Shown piece by piece: positions 1 to 8,606 of a DNA stretch of 41,183 nt (positions are counted from its first letter, which is position 1; each line of letters begins with the position of its first letter). A program made the translations under genes and the position numbers. The stretch comes from Dysgonamonadaceae bacterium (lineage in GTDB: Bacteria > Bacteroidota > Bacteroidia > Bacteroidales > Azobacteroidaceae), in assembly GCA_031284225.1 (NCBI GenBank), contig JAITAH010000188.1, forward strand, positions 1 through 41,183, read 5' to 3'. The notes under the pieces are model-generated. The model was not told where the DNA came from, made no database searches, and saw only the letters and a list, made by a program, of their open reading frames with translations.

Positions 1-712
1 CTTCCAGCAGCACAAGGTAATCGTCCAATAATTTTTTCTTGGGGAAAGTAATGCCATAAATGCGCGTCAGTTGACGGCGTTTTTCATCGCCCCGCCAATA
101 GGCTCCGGCAATGGCCGTCAGTTTTATCGCCTTAATATAAGAGGTATCCGGCAAGTGCGGGCCGCGGCAGAGGTCGGTAAAATTGCCCTGCGTGTAGGTA
201 GTAATCGTCCCGTCGGCCAGTTCGTCGATCAATTCGATTTTATAGGTTTCGTTGCGGTCGCCGAACAGTTTCAGGGCGTCCTTTTTAGTAATGTTTTCGC
301 GGCGGATGGTTGATTTTTTCGCTGCCAATTCCTGCATTTTCGTTTCAACGGCCGCTAAATCGGCGTCTTTGACGATAATGCCTTCGCCGGGATCGACGTC
401 GTAATAGAACCCGTTTTCGATAGCGGGTCCGATGCCGAATTGAATGCCTGGATAGAGTTCCTGCAAGGCTTCCGCCAATAAGTGAGCGGAAGAATGCCAA
501 AAAGCATGTTTGCCTTCCGCATCTTCCCATTTGTATAACAGGAGCGAAGCGTCTTCGTTAATGGGGCGGGATAAATCGTACGTTTCGCCGTTAACGCCGG
601 CGGCTAAAACGTCCTGCGCCAAACGGGGACTGATACTTTCTGCAATTTGCATGGCCGTGATTCCTGAGGCGTATTCGCGCGTGGAACCGTCGGGAAATGT
701 TATTTTTATCAT
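1..712 (-). CDS. thrS: Threonyl-tRNA synthetase, N-terminal part (runs off the left edge)
   Basis: Charges tRNA-Thr with threonine in the cytoplasm. Only the first 237 codons are in the window. Read on the minus strand from ATG 712-710, the protein opens with a TGS domain ([14 protein letters not shown], about residues 1-62). The tRNA-editing/SAD domain follows, with its zinc-type HxxxH motif (H73-SSA-H77) and a later CRGPHLP segment. These are typical of bacterial ThrRS. The catalytic core and anticodon domain lie outside the window. The start is fixed by the match of the first residues to TGS domains and by a TAnnTTTG box 31 bp upstream. Identification is firm. Confidence 0.96.
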   Translation of the reverse strand, partial: MIKITFPDGSTREYASGITAMQIAESISPRLAQDVLAAGVNGETYDLSRPINEDASLLLYKWEDAEGKHAFWHSSAHLLAEALQELYPGIQFGIGPAIENGFYYDVDPGEGIIVKDADLAAVETKMQELAAKKSTIRRENITKKDALKLFGDRNETYKIELIDELADGTITTYTQGNFTDLCRGPHLPDTSYIKAIKLTAIAGAYWRGDEKRRQLTRIYGITFPKKKLLDDYLVLLE

Positions 713-742
713 CTTTTTATTCTAATCAACTAAATTAGAGTG

Positions 743-750
743 CAAAATTA
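743..750 (-). promoter_or_regulatory. Probable thrS promoter, -7 box
   Basis: On the minus strand this reads TAATTTTG, an exact match to the Bacteroidota -7 consensus TAnnTTTG. It gives a leader of roughly 25-30 nt, which contains a small hairpin (TCTAAT/ATTAGA, 7-nt loop). No clean TTTG -33 box is seen at the right distance. Confidence 0.5.
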
Positions 751-780
751 ATATTCTTTTTTAATAATCGAACATTTTTT

Positions 781-1897
781 TCAATTTTCTTCACCGCCGA
801 ATTCCATCAGGTAGGCTTTGATGAAGCCGTCGAGGTCGCCATCCATCACTGCGCCGACGTTGGAAGTCTGGTAATCGGTACGATGATCTTTTACCCGCCG
901 GTCGTCGAAGACATACGAACGGATTTGCGATCCCCATTCGATTTTCTTTTTGCCGGCTTCGATTTTGGCGGAAGCTTTCCGTCGCCGTTCGAGTTCCAAT
1001 TCGTATAATTGCGATTTCAGCAAACGAATGGCGTTGTCTTTATTCCCAAATTGAGAACGGGATTCCGTGTTTTCGATAACGATTTCCTTTACCTCGCCGG
1101 AGTCGGGATCCTTATAATTATAGTGCAATCGCACGCCCGTTTCCACTTTGTTGACGTTTTGTCCGCCGGCGCCGCTCGACCGGAACGTATCCCAACGGAT
1201 ATCGCCCGGATTGACTTCAATTTCAATCGTATCATCGACTAAGGGAACGACGGAAACCGACGAAAAGGAGGTCATGCGTTTGCCTTGCGCATTGTACGGC
1301 GAAACACGCACCAAGCGGTGTACGCCGTTTTCACTTTTCAAGTAACCGAAAGCATAATCGCCTTCCACTTGCATGGTAACGGTTTTGATGCCGGCATCGT
1401 CGCCGTCCAACCAGTTGGTAACGGTTACTTTGTAGCTTTTGCTTTCGCACCAGCGGCTGTACATCCGGTAAAGCATTTCTGCCCAGTCTTGGGCTTCTGT
1501 TCCGCCGGCGCCGGCATTGATTTTCAAAACGGCTCCCAAATGGTCTTCTTCCGAACGAAGCATGTTTTTTAATTCCAGCTTTTCGAGCAGGGTAAGAGCG
1601 TTCTGATAAGCGTCATCGACTTCCGCTTCGGTAGCGATTCCTTCTTTATTGAAGTCGAAAGCGAGTTGTAATTCTTCGGCGGCCGATTTTACTTCGTTGT
1701 ATCCGGTAATCCAGTATTTAATTTCCCGCACTTTCCGCATTTGCGCTTCGGCGCGTTTCGGGTCTTCCCAAAAATCGGGCGCCTGGGTGCGCAATTCTTC
1801 TTCTTCTAATTGGAGGGTTTTCGCATCGACGTCAAAGGTACCCCCTCAACGCGGACTCGCGTTCCAATACATATTGTAATTGGTCTGTTGTAATCAT
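781..1897 (-). CDS. prfB: Peptide chain release factor 2, with programmed +1 frameshift
   Basis: Recognises UGA and UAA stop codons and triggers peptide release. The gene is split over two frames. ATG at 1897-1895 opens 21 codons ending in CTT (1837-1835) followed by in-frame TGA (1834-1832). Skipping T1834 continues with GAC into a 350-codon frame ending at 781, for a total of 371 aa, the usual RF2 length. A Shine-Dalgarno-like AGGGGG lies at 1846-1841, three bases before CTT, exactly as in the classical E. coli element. The peptidyl-hydrolysis motif GAGGQNVNK is present. The stop-codon motif reads SPY where E. coli has SPF; from memory this is common in Bacteroidota. Calling the start at 1794 would lose the N-terminal domain. 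Confidence 0.97.
1831..1846 (-). promoter_or_regulatory. RF2 autoregulatory +1 ribosomal frameshift site
   Basis: Minus-strand elements in order: AGGGGG (internal anti-SD pairing), TAC spacer, CTT slippery codon, TGA stop, C. Low RF2 slows termination at UGA, so the ribosome slips +1 and makes more RF2. All the parts and their spacing match the well-studied E. coli element. Confidence 0.95.
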
Positions 1898-1924
1898 TAT
1901 TGTTTAAAAATGTTTAAGCGGGTA

Positions 1925-1932
1925 CAAAATTA
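1925..1932 (-). promoter_or_regulatory. Probable prfB promoter, -7 box
   Basis: Reads TAATTTTG on the minus strand (TAnnTTTG), with a CTTG about 20 bp upstream as a -33 candidate. It lies 27 bp upstream of the prfB ATG. Confidence 0.6.
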
Positions 1933-2015
1933 GATAAAAAACGCGAGTTTTCCAAGCGTGTGGAAAAAATCAATGCGGGGTTCTGCGCATCGCGCAATAT
2001 TTTATCCCTATTTCT

Positions 2016-2046
2016 TTTGTAACCTCGCAACTTATACCTATTTTTG
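2016..2046 (+). promoter_or_regulatory. Promoter of the zapA-rny block (TTTG-N19-TAnnTTTG)
   Basis: TTTG at 2016-2019, exactly 19 bp, then TATTTTTG at 2039-2046: a textbook Bacteroidota promoter. It predicts a start of transcription near 2052 and a leader of only about 12 nt before ATG 2064. The GTG at 2046 lies inside the -7 box and so cannot be the translation start. Confidence 0.75.
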
Positions 2047-2063
2047 TGCGGAAATTTACTTTT

Positions 2064-2357
2064 ATGACAGAAGAGCAAAGTAAATTAATATATGTTTTCG
2101 AAGATCGGGTGCATCGATTGATGGAAATCTGTGATGGCTTGAGAGCGGAAAATAGTGGCTTGAAGCTTCAGATAGAAGCATTACAGCAAGCGCAAACAAT
2201 ATTGGAAGAAGCAAACAAAACAATAAAAAGTAAATACGATAATCTGAAAACAGCGCGGATCCTTTCTGTGAAACAGGAAGATATGAAAAGCGCAAAAACC
2301 AGATTGTCGAAATTAGTGAAAGAGGTCGATAAATGTATCGGTTTGTTGAACGAATAA
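2064..2357 (+). CDS. Small coiled-coil protein upstream of zapA
   Basis: 97 aa from ATG 2064. This start is preferred over the upstream in-frame GTG 2046, which overlaps the promoter. The protein is almost entirely charged, heptad-like helix with no signal peptide or membrane segment, so it is probably a cytoplasmic coiled coil. It lies 15 bp upstream of zapA in the same orientation, and small coiled-coil genes are commonly found at this position in Bacteroidota. A role with ZapA at the division ring, by analogy to ZapB, is only an inference from position and coiled-coil nature; no sequence family was recognised. Confidence 0.8.
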   Translation: MTEEQSKLIYVFEDRVHRLMEICDGLRAENSGLKLQIEALQQAQTILEEANKTIKSKYDNLKTARILSVKQEDMKSAKTRLSKLVKEVDKCIGLLNE

Positions 2358-2372
2358 AAACAATCGGTGGAA

Positions 2373-2678
2373 ATGGAAGAAGAATATTTTCCCAATCCCA
2401 TACAGTTAAAGATAGTTGATAAGCATTTTCCTTATTCTTGCAAAAGAAAAGAAGAGCAAAATCTGCGGAAAGCGGCTACGAATGTTACGGATAAATATAT
2501 GCAATACAGTTCGTATTATTCCGGCGCCCATTTTCCGATGGCGGATTTATTGAAAATGGTGGCGTTTCATTTTTCGCTGGAGTTACTGGAAGACGTTCAA
2601 CGGGAAGATATGACGCCCTTTATTGATAAAATCGAACAACTGAACGCCGAACTGGATCGCTATATTCAGTCGGTTTAA
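2373..2678 (+). CDS. zapA: Cell division protein ZapA
   Basis: 101 aa. ZapA binds and cross-links FtsZ filaments at midcell. The N-terminal half has the family pattern: a short beta strand (IQLKIVDKHFPYSC), then a basic EEQNLRKAA segment leading into a helix. The C-terminal half is a long amphipathic helix (LELLEDVQRED onward) that would form the tetrameric coiled coil. Start at ATG 2373; a GTG two codons upstream is also possible. It follows the coiled-coil gene by 15 bp and precedes rny, the usual Bacteroidota order. Divergent small family, so confidence is moderate to high. Confidence 0.82.
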   Translation: MEEEYFPNPIQLKIVDKHFPYSCKRKEEQNLRKAATNVTDKYMQYSSYYSGAHFPMADLLKMVAFHFSLELLEDVQREDMTPFIDKIEQLNAELDRYIQSV

Positions 2679-2787
2679 GCGCTTGTTTTTAACGATTTTT
2701 TACGCTAATTGCTTTTTGAGTTTTGTTTCAAAAGACAATTAGTGTTTTTTATATAGAATGTAGAACAAAATAAAATTAGTTTAAAGT

Positions 2788-4323
2788 ATGGTAACAATTA
2801 TAATTACAGTGTTAATTATTGCTCTTGCAGGAGGAATAGTGGCGATGGTGAGGCTCAATATCGCCAACGGAGCAAAGCGCAAAAAGATTCTCGAAGAAGC
2901 CTATAAGGAGGCAGAATCTATCAAGAAAAATAAAATGCTGGAGGTGAAAGAAGAATTCATTTCCCTGAAAGCCGATCTGGAAAAACAAGTGAGTATCCGG
3001 AACGCCAAACTTCAATCGCAGGAAGCAAAACTGCGGCAAAGGGAACTCTTTATCAACCAGCGGCAGGAAGAATTGAATAAGAAACGGAACGAATTGGAAA
3101 CCGTTCGGGAAAACCTGAACAACCAGTTTGAACATGTGGAACGGCGCAAACAGGATTTGGAAAAAATCCACAAAATGGAAATCGAACGTTTGGAGGCGCT
3201 TTCCGGCCTTTCGGCTGAGGAAGCGAAAGAACGTCTGGCGCAATCGTTGAAGGAAGAAGCCCAAACGGCCGCTTCAGCCTACATCAACGAAGTGATGGAA
3301 GAGGCCAAAATGACGGCTAATAAAGAAGCGAAAAAGATTGTTGTTCAGTCGATTCAACGAGTAGCTACGGAAACGGCCATCGAAAATGCCATTACTGTTT
3401 TCCCTATCGATTCGGACGAGATCAAAGGCCGGATCATCGGTCGCGAAGGCCGGAACATCCGGGCGCTGGAAGCCGCTACCGGTATTGAAATTATTGTCGA
3501 TGACACCCCGGAAGCTATTGTCCTTTCCGGTTTCGATCCCGTGCGGCGGGAAGTCGCCCGCTTAGCCTTGCACCAACTGGTGCAGGACGGACGGATTCAC
3601 CCGGCGCGTATCGAAGAAGTCGTCAACAAAGTACGCAAACAAGTGGAAGAAGAAATTGTCGAAACCGGAAAACGTACAACCATCGATTTGGGTATTCACG
3701 GCCTGCATCCCGAACTTGTCCGGATGATCGGACGTATGAAATACCGCTCGTCCTACGGGCAAAATCTGTTGCAACATTCCCGCGAAACGGCGAATCTCTG
3801 CGCCATCATGGCGTCCGAACTGGGGTTGAACCCGAAAAAAGCCAAACGCGCCGGCCTGTTGCACGATATAGGCAAAGTACCTGACGACGAACCGGAATTG
3901 CCGCACGCTATTCTCGGTATGAAGCTGGCCGAAAAATACAAAGAAAAACCCGATATCTGCAATGCCGTCGGCGCTCATCACGACGAAACGGAAATGACTA
4001 CCTTGCTGGCGCCGATTGTGCAAGTGTGCGACGCTATTTCCGGCGCCCGTCCGGGAGCAAGACGCGAAATAGTAGAAGCCTACCTGAAACGGTTAAACGA
4101 TTTGGAACAACTGGCGCTCTCGTATCCGGGCGTAGTGAAAACGTATGCCATCCAGGCCGGTCGTGAACTGCGTGTGATTGTAGGCGCAGAAAAAATCAGC
4201 GATATCGAAACGGAAAGCCTTTCCAATGAAATCGCGAAGAAAATACAGGATGAAATGACTTATCCGGGACAGGTGAAAATAACCGTTATCCGCGAAACCC
4301 GTGCGGTGGCTTTTGCCAAATAA
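2788..4323 (+). CDS. rny: Ribonuclease Y
   Basis: 511 aa, the usual length. Membrane-anchored endoribonuclease that starts mRNA decay. In order: one N-terminal transmembrane segment (about 2-20), a long charged coiled coil (about 30-190), a KH RNA-binding domain with GxxG as GREG (218-221), and an HD phosphohydrolase domain with the metal-binding pair H359-D360 in LLHDIGK. All expected catalytic parts are present. It follows zapA by 109 bp, with no clear terminator between, so it may be co-transcribed. Confidence 0.97.
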   Translation: MVTIIITVLIIALAGGIVAMVRLNIANGAKRKKILEEAYKEAESIKKNKMLEVKEEFISLKADLEKQVSIRNAKLQSQEAKLRQRELFINQRQEELNKKRNELETVRENLNNQFEHVERRKQDLEKIHKMEIERLEALSGLSAEEAKERLAQSLKEEAQTAASAYINEVMEEAKMTANKEAKKIVVQSIQRVATETAIENAITVFPIDSDEIKGRIIGREGRNIRALEAATGIEIIVDDTPEAIVLSGFDPVRREVARLALHQLVQDGRIHPARIEEVVNKVRKQVEEEIVETGKRTTIDLGIHGLHPELVRMIGRMKYRSSYGQNLLQHSRETANLCAIMASELGLNPKKAKRAGLLHDIGKVPDDEPELPHAILGMKLAEKYKEKPDICNAVGAHHDETEMTTLLAPIVQVCDAISGARPGARREIVEAYLKRLNDLEQLALSYPGVVKTYAIQAGRELRVIVGAEKISDIETESLSNEIAKKIQDEMTYPGQVKITVIRETRAVAFAK

Positions 4324-4346
4324 CCCGTCAGAAAGAAAAAAACAGG

Positions 4347-5030
4347 ATGGAAGACAGGTTGATTATTTACAGAAATGTCGAAGTGTGCCGCGGGGAAAAT
4401 GTAATTCTCCGGGAAATCTGTTTTGAGCAGCAAAAAGGCGAATTTATTTATATCATCGGCCGGGTAGGTTCCGGGAAAAGTACGTTTTTGAAAACATTGT
4501 ATTGCGATGCGCCGACGAGCGAAGGCGAAGCGTTTGTGCTCGATTACGATTTGTCGAAAATAAAGAATAAACAAATTCCGCTGTTACGCCGGAAAGTAGG
4601 TATCGTGTTTCAGGATTTTCAATTATTGACCGATCGTTCGGTGTATAACAATCTGGAATTTGTGTTGCGCGCCACCGGCTGGAAGGCTAAGAATGAGATA
4701 GAAGCTCGAATCCAAGCGGTTTTAGCCCAGGTGGGAATGCCAAACAAGGGTTATAAAATGCCTTACGAACTATCCGGCGGCGAACAGCAACGCATTGCCA
4801 TTGCCCGCGCGCTGCTCAATTCGCCGGAAATTATCCTGGCCGACGAACCGACCGGCAACCTTGATGTGGAATCCGGAAGACGTATCGTACAGCTATTGCA
4901 TGATATTAGCGACAGCGGAACGGCCGTCATCATGACTACGCATAACTACCAATGGGTACAGGAATTTCCGGCCAAAATCAAAAAATGCGAAAACGGCCTG
5001 TTAATTGATTGTGATAAAGATAATTATTAG
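4347..5030 (+). CDS. ftsE: FtsE-type ABC transporter ATPase
   Basis: 227 aa. ATPase of the FtsEX complex, which activates peptidoglycan hydrolysis at the division site. Walker A GRVGSGKS (38-45), signature LSGGE (142-146), Walker B IILADE (162-167) followed by PTGNLD, and an H-loop in TTHNY. Length and the PTGNLD segment fit the FtsE/LolD/MacB group; FtsE is preferred because of size and the neighbouring zapA and rny. No ftsX lies next to it, which is frequent in Bacteroidota. Its stop codon overlaps the next start by one base (TAGTG). Confidence 0.85.
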   Translation: MEDRLIIYRNVEVCRGENVILREICFEQQKGEFIYIIGRVGSGKSTFLKTLYCDAPTSEGEAFVLDYDLSKIKNKQIPLLRRKVGIVFQDFQLLTDRSVYNNLEFVLRATGWKAKNEIEARIQAVLAQVGMPNKGYKMPYELSGGEQQRIAIARALLNSPEIILADEPTGNLDVESGRRIVQLLHDISDSGTAVIMTTHNYQWVQEFPAKIKKCENGLLIDCDKDNY

Positions 5031-6232
5031 TGCGAACCATAGATAAACGAGCTCTTTTGGGAGTTTTGTTGCTTGTCTGTTTTTACAAGGCGCAAGCGTC
5101 AGATGCCGATACCGTTAAGCCTTGGTCGATAGAAGGATCGTTCTTTTACGGAAAGATCTTTAAACACGACGCTTATGTAAAATCTACATTGAAAAATGGT
5201 CCTACCCGCATCTACGATCTACGATTGGGATACGCCGACCGGTTTTCCGAAGAAGCGGAAGGTTATGCTTATCCGACCTACGGCGTGGGATTTTCCGTGG
5301 TTGATTTCGGCGATGTAACGTTGTACCATGCGTCGGATTTGGGTAATTTATATGTTCTTTATTTGTTTTGGAATCAGCATTTGTTAGACTTCGGGCGTTT
5401 CCGGTGGACTTGCCAGGGCGATATTGGCCCGGTTTACAATACCGATACGTTCGATCCGATTGCGAATCAGGGGAAAGATTTCAGCAGCAGCGCATTGATG
5501 ATGTATATCGGATTGACTACCGGATTGAAGTACCGTCTGTCTGATCGTTGGGAAATCGGAACGAATGTGAATATCCGGCATTATTCGAACGGCCGTTTGG
5601 GTGTGATTAACAAAGGTTTTAATATCGTTGGCGGAACTCTTACGCTGGCGTATCATTTGTCTTCCGAGAAATACGCGCCGGAGAAAAAACCGACGCTTCC
5701 TGTTCATAAAGGATTGTATTACCACATTTCAGCCGGAGGAGGCGTTCAAACCTATATCGAGGATTGGTTGCTTTATATACAGAGCGACGACGCTTACCAA
5801 CAACCATATATAGAAAAGTACCATCCGAAATATTTTATTTCAACCGATGCAATGTATCGTTTTTCCCGGCAATACGGCGGCGGACTTGGGGTGGATTTAT
5901 TTTATACGCCCTCCTTAAATAGTTTACAGGAATGGGATTTGCACCGTTCCGATTATGCAGGAAACCCGACTCCGGAATACCGTTTCTGGTCGGTAGGAAT
6001 CGCTTGGAATCAGGAAATTTATTATAAGAATCTGGCGTTGACTACTTCGTTAGGATATTATCTCTACCGAAAAATGGGTTGGCGTGAAAAAACCGAATCG
6101 CCTGTTTATGAGCGTTTTGGTCTTCGGTATTACTTTCCGCAATGGAGCAATGTATTCGGCAGTTGTTCCGTGAAGGCGCACAAATTCCATCTGGCAGAAT
6201 ATTTTGAATTATCTGTCGGAAAGAAATTTTAA
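5030..6232 (+). CDS. PagL-like outer-membrane lipid A deacylase (acyloxyacyl hydrolase family)
   Basis: 400 aa. An N-terminal signal peptide (LLGVLLLVCFYKAQAS) is followed by a run of amphipathic beta strands ending in aromatic-rich sequence (SVGKKF), as in outer-membrane barrels. The motif HYSNG (H184, S186) matches the catalytic His-x-Ser-Asn of PagL-type deacylases, which remove an acyl chain from lipid A. The catalytic Glu seen about 14 residues later in Pseudomonas PagL is not obvious here, so activity is not certain. The protein is about twice the size of PagL; residues after about 225 look like additional beta strands. GTG start overlapping the ftsE stop suggests translational coupling. 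Confidence 0.65.
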   Translation: MRTIDKRALLGVLLLVCFYKAQASDADTVKPWSIEGSFFYGKIFKHDAYVKSTLKNGPTRIYDLRLGYADRFSEEAEGYAYPTYGVGFSVVDFGDVTLYHASDLGNLYVLYLFWNQHLLDFGRFRWTCQGDIGPVYNTDTFDPIANQGKDFSSSALMMYIGLTTGLKYRLSDRWEIGTNVNIRHYSNGRLGVINKGFNIVGGTLTLAYHLSSEKYAPEKKPTLPVHKGLYYHISAGGGVQTYIEDWLLYIQSDDAYQQPYIEKYHPKYFISTDAMYRFSRQYGGGLGVDLFYTPSLNSLQEWDLHRSDYAGNPTPEYRFWSVGIAWNQEIYYKNLALTTSLGYYLYRKMGWREKTESPVYERFGLRYYFPQWSNVFGSCSVKAHKFHLAEYFELSVGKKF

Positions 6233-6250
6233 TATTTGCGGGGTAGTCAT

Positions 6251-6258
6251 TATCTTTG
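6251..6258 (+). promoter_or_regulatory. Probable lysA operon promoter, -7 box
   Basis: TATCTTTG, exact TAnnTTTG, 25 bp before the lysA ATG. The TTTG just upstream (6235-6238) is only 12 bp away, too close for a -33 box. This is the only clear promoter seen for the whole 6284-14660 gene block. Confidence 0.6.
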
Positions 6259-6283
6259 CAGCTTATTTTAGAAATACATCAAC

Positions 6284-7446
6284 ATGACACAAGGAAAATT
6301 TCCGATAGAGGCCTTCAAACAGTTACGGACGCCTTTTTATTTTTACGATACCCAACTTTTGAGGAACACCGTTCAAACGGCTGTCGCCGAAGCGACCCGT
6401 TACGGTTATCACCTGCATTATGCGGTCAAGGCCAATGCCAATCCGCGAATTCTGTCCATTATCAATGAATATGGCATAGGGGCCGATTGTGTGAGCGGAG
6501 GAGAAATACAGGCCGCGTTGAATGCCGGTTTCCCCGCCGATAAAATCGTGTTTGCCGGCGTTGGAAAAGCCGACTGGGAAATTAATCTGGGATTGGAAAA
6601 TGAAATTTCCTGTTTCAACGTCGAGTCGCTACCCGAATTAGAAGTCATCAACGAATGGGCGGCGGAAAAAGGAAAAACGGCGCGGATAGCTCTGCGCATC
6701 AATCCCGAAGTGGATGCGCATACGCACCATCATATTACGACGGGGAAGAAAGAAAACAAATTCGGCATTTCTTTGGAACAATTGGATGCAGTATTGGACC
6801 GGTTGCCGGCATTATCGCAGCTGAAGGTCGTGGGAATCCATTTTCACATCGGTTCGCAGTTACAGAAATAAAACCTTTCCGTAAGCTTTGCGGCCGGGCG
6901 GGGGAGATTCAGCAAATGCTGTTGCAACGGGGTGTTCAGATTCAAACAGTGAACTTTGGCGGAGGTTTGGGCATCGATTACGAACAGCCGGACGCTCATT
7001 CGATACCTGATTTTAAGACGTATTTCGAAACCTTCCATACCCATTTTCCGGCGCTTCCGGGACAGGAAATACATTTCGAACCGGGACGTTCGATAGTCGG
7101 ACAATGCGGCAGTTTAATATCCCAAGTATTGTATGTGAAAGCCGGCAGCGAAAAGCAGTTCGTTATTCTGGACGCCGGTTTTACCGAGTTGATTCGTCCC
7201 GCATTATACGACGCCAGACATCCCATAGAGAATCTGACTTCCAACGAACCGGACGAAATCTATGACGTAGTCGGCCCCATTTGCGAATCGTCGGACTGCT
7301 TTGCCAAACAAATTCCGCTGAACCGGACGCGTCGGGGCGATCTGATCGCTATCCGCTCCGCCGGCGCGTATGGCGAAATCATGGCGTCGCAATACAACTG
7401 CCGCCCCTTGCCGTCCGCCTTTTTCTCGGAAAATCTTATTTTCTGA
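6284..7446 (+). pseudogene. lysA: Diaminopimelate decarboxylase, interrupted by a single-base frameshift
   Basis: PLP enzyme making L-lysine from meso-diaminopimelate. The first frame (6284-6871) carries the PLP lysine (K49 in HYAVKANANP) and reads through GIHFHIGSQ, then hits TAA. The next frame resumes at once with TEIKPFRKLC and continues through GGGLGIDY, EPGRSIVGQ and GAYGEIMASQYN to a normal C-terminus at 7446. One missing base near 6859-6860 explains everything: restoring it gives GSQ-ITEIKPF and a 387-aa protein, the normal family length. All other parts look intact, so this is either a sequencing/assembly error or a very recent mutation. If real, both fragments would be inactive. It heads the operon, 8 bp before the next gene. 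Confidence 0.9.
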
Positions 7447-7454
7447 ACAAAACT

Positions 7455-8606
7455 ATGTTATTGGAAAGAATAGATATTTTGATACTTACCGCATTGTTTG
7501 TTTGCTGGGTCGTCCAAATGATTTACTATTGGGTATATCTGGCTAAACCGTATTATTATCAGCGAGCGGTGGACAAGGGGAAAATCGCCTTTTCGCCGGC
7601 TTTGCCGCCCGTATCGTTGATTATTTATACCCGAAACGAAGCGAGGAATCTGGAAAAATATTTGCCGGATATTCTCGAACAAGCTTACCCGCTCTACGAA
7701 GTAATTGTCGTGGACGATTGCTCCTGTGATGATACGGAAGACTTGTTAAAACATTTCCGTTCGCAATATAAACATCTATATTATACCTACGTTCCGCCGG
7801 ATAGCAGAAACGTGAGCCGAAAAAAACTGGCGTTGACTTTGGGAATCAAGGCGGCGCGCTACGACAACTTGTTGTTTCTGGAAGCCGGTTCGTATCCGAC
7901 GAGTCCGGACTGGCTTCGCCTGATGGCACGCCATTTCGTTGGAAATAAAACCATTGTATTAGGTTTCAGTACATTGAAAAAATGTCCGATGCGGTATGCG
8001 GTTTATGATTATTTCTTTTCCGGTTTACAGATGATGGCTTTGGCTTTGATGCATCGCGCTTATATGGGGAACGGAAAAAACTTGGGATACGCCAAGAGCG
8101 AGTTTATGCGCCAACGGGTTTTTTCCGATTTTAGTTTTTTGGAAGCGGGCGACGACGATCTGCTGATCGGCGAATTGGCCGGGCCGGACAATGTGTCGGT
8201 CGAATTATCGCCCGACAGCGTTATACAGGTCAACATGGAGGAACTGTGGAGTTGGAAAAAGCTGAAAATCCAACGGATGACTACCTGGCCGTTTTACCGG
8301 AAATTTCCAATCGCTTTTTGGAATATCGAAAAACTTTCCCGGATGCTGTTTTACCTTCTGTTTATGGCCGCTCTTGTGTGGTTTTCCCTCAATTGGGAAG
8401 CGTTGGGGGCTGTTATTCTCCTTTTCCTCCTCCGTTTTTTAACTCAAGGAGTAGTGATTAATCGAACGACAAGGGTACTCAAATTACCTAAATTTGGTGT
8501 CCTCCTGCTGATTTTTGACTTTATTCAACCACTTGTGAACGGATATTTTTATCTTTGTAAAAGATTTAAAAGCAGACGGCAAGAATTTTGGAAATATGGA
8601 AAATGA
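7455..8606 (+). CDS. Membrane-bound family 2 glycosyltransferase
   Basis: 383 aa from ATG 7455, 8 bp after the lysA stop. One N-terminal transmembrane segment (about 5-28), a cytoplasmic GT-A domain, then two or three C-terminal hydrophobic segments (about 295-365). Family 2 features: nucleotide-binding DDCS (87-90), GNGKNLGYAKSEF acceptor-region motif, and acidic DDD (233-235) as probable catalytic base region. The position where most relatives have a metal-binding DxD or EAD reads FLEAG (141-145), so one acidic residue is missing. Donor and acceptor are unknown. Its neighbours suggest a cell-envelope glycan. It overlaps the next gene by 11 bp. Confidence 0.85.
   Translation: MLLERIDILILTALFVCWVVQMIYYWVYLAKPYYYQRAVDKGKIAFSPALPPVSLIIYTRNEARNLEKYLPDILEQAYPLYEVIVVDDCSCDDTEDLLKHFRSQYKHLYYTYVPPDSRNVSRKKLALTLGIKAARYDNLLFLEAGSYPTSPDWLRLMARHFVGNKTIVLGFSTLKKCPMRYAVYDYFFSGLQMMALALMHRAYMGNGKNLGYAKSEFMRQRVFSDFSFLEAGDDDLLIGELAGPDNVSVELSPDSVIQVNMEELWSWKKLKIQRMTTWPFYRKFPIAFWNIEKLSRMLFYLLFMAALVWFSLNWEALGAVILLFLLRFLTQGVVINRTTRVLKLPKFGVLLLIFDFIQPLVNGYFYLCKRFKSRRQEFWKYGK

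Noticed and set aside
1270..1310. SPY instead of SPF as evidence for altered stop-codon recognition by RF2
   Set aside because: I recall SPY as usual in Bacteroidota RF2; the conservative change and the intact frameshift site argue for normal UGA reading.
2679..2787. 6S RNA between zapA and rny
   Set aside because: The 109-bp gap is too short for a typical 6S RNA and shows no long imperfect hairpin.
7281..7454. Longer N-terminus for the glycosyltransferase starting inside lysA
   Set aside because: This frame overlaps conserved lysA coding sequence; ATG 7455 gives a proper membrane segment and an 8-bp gap.
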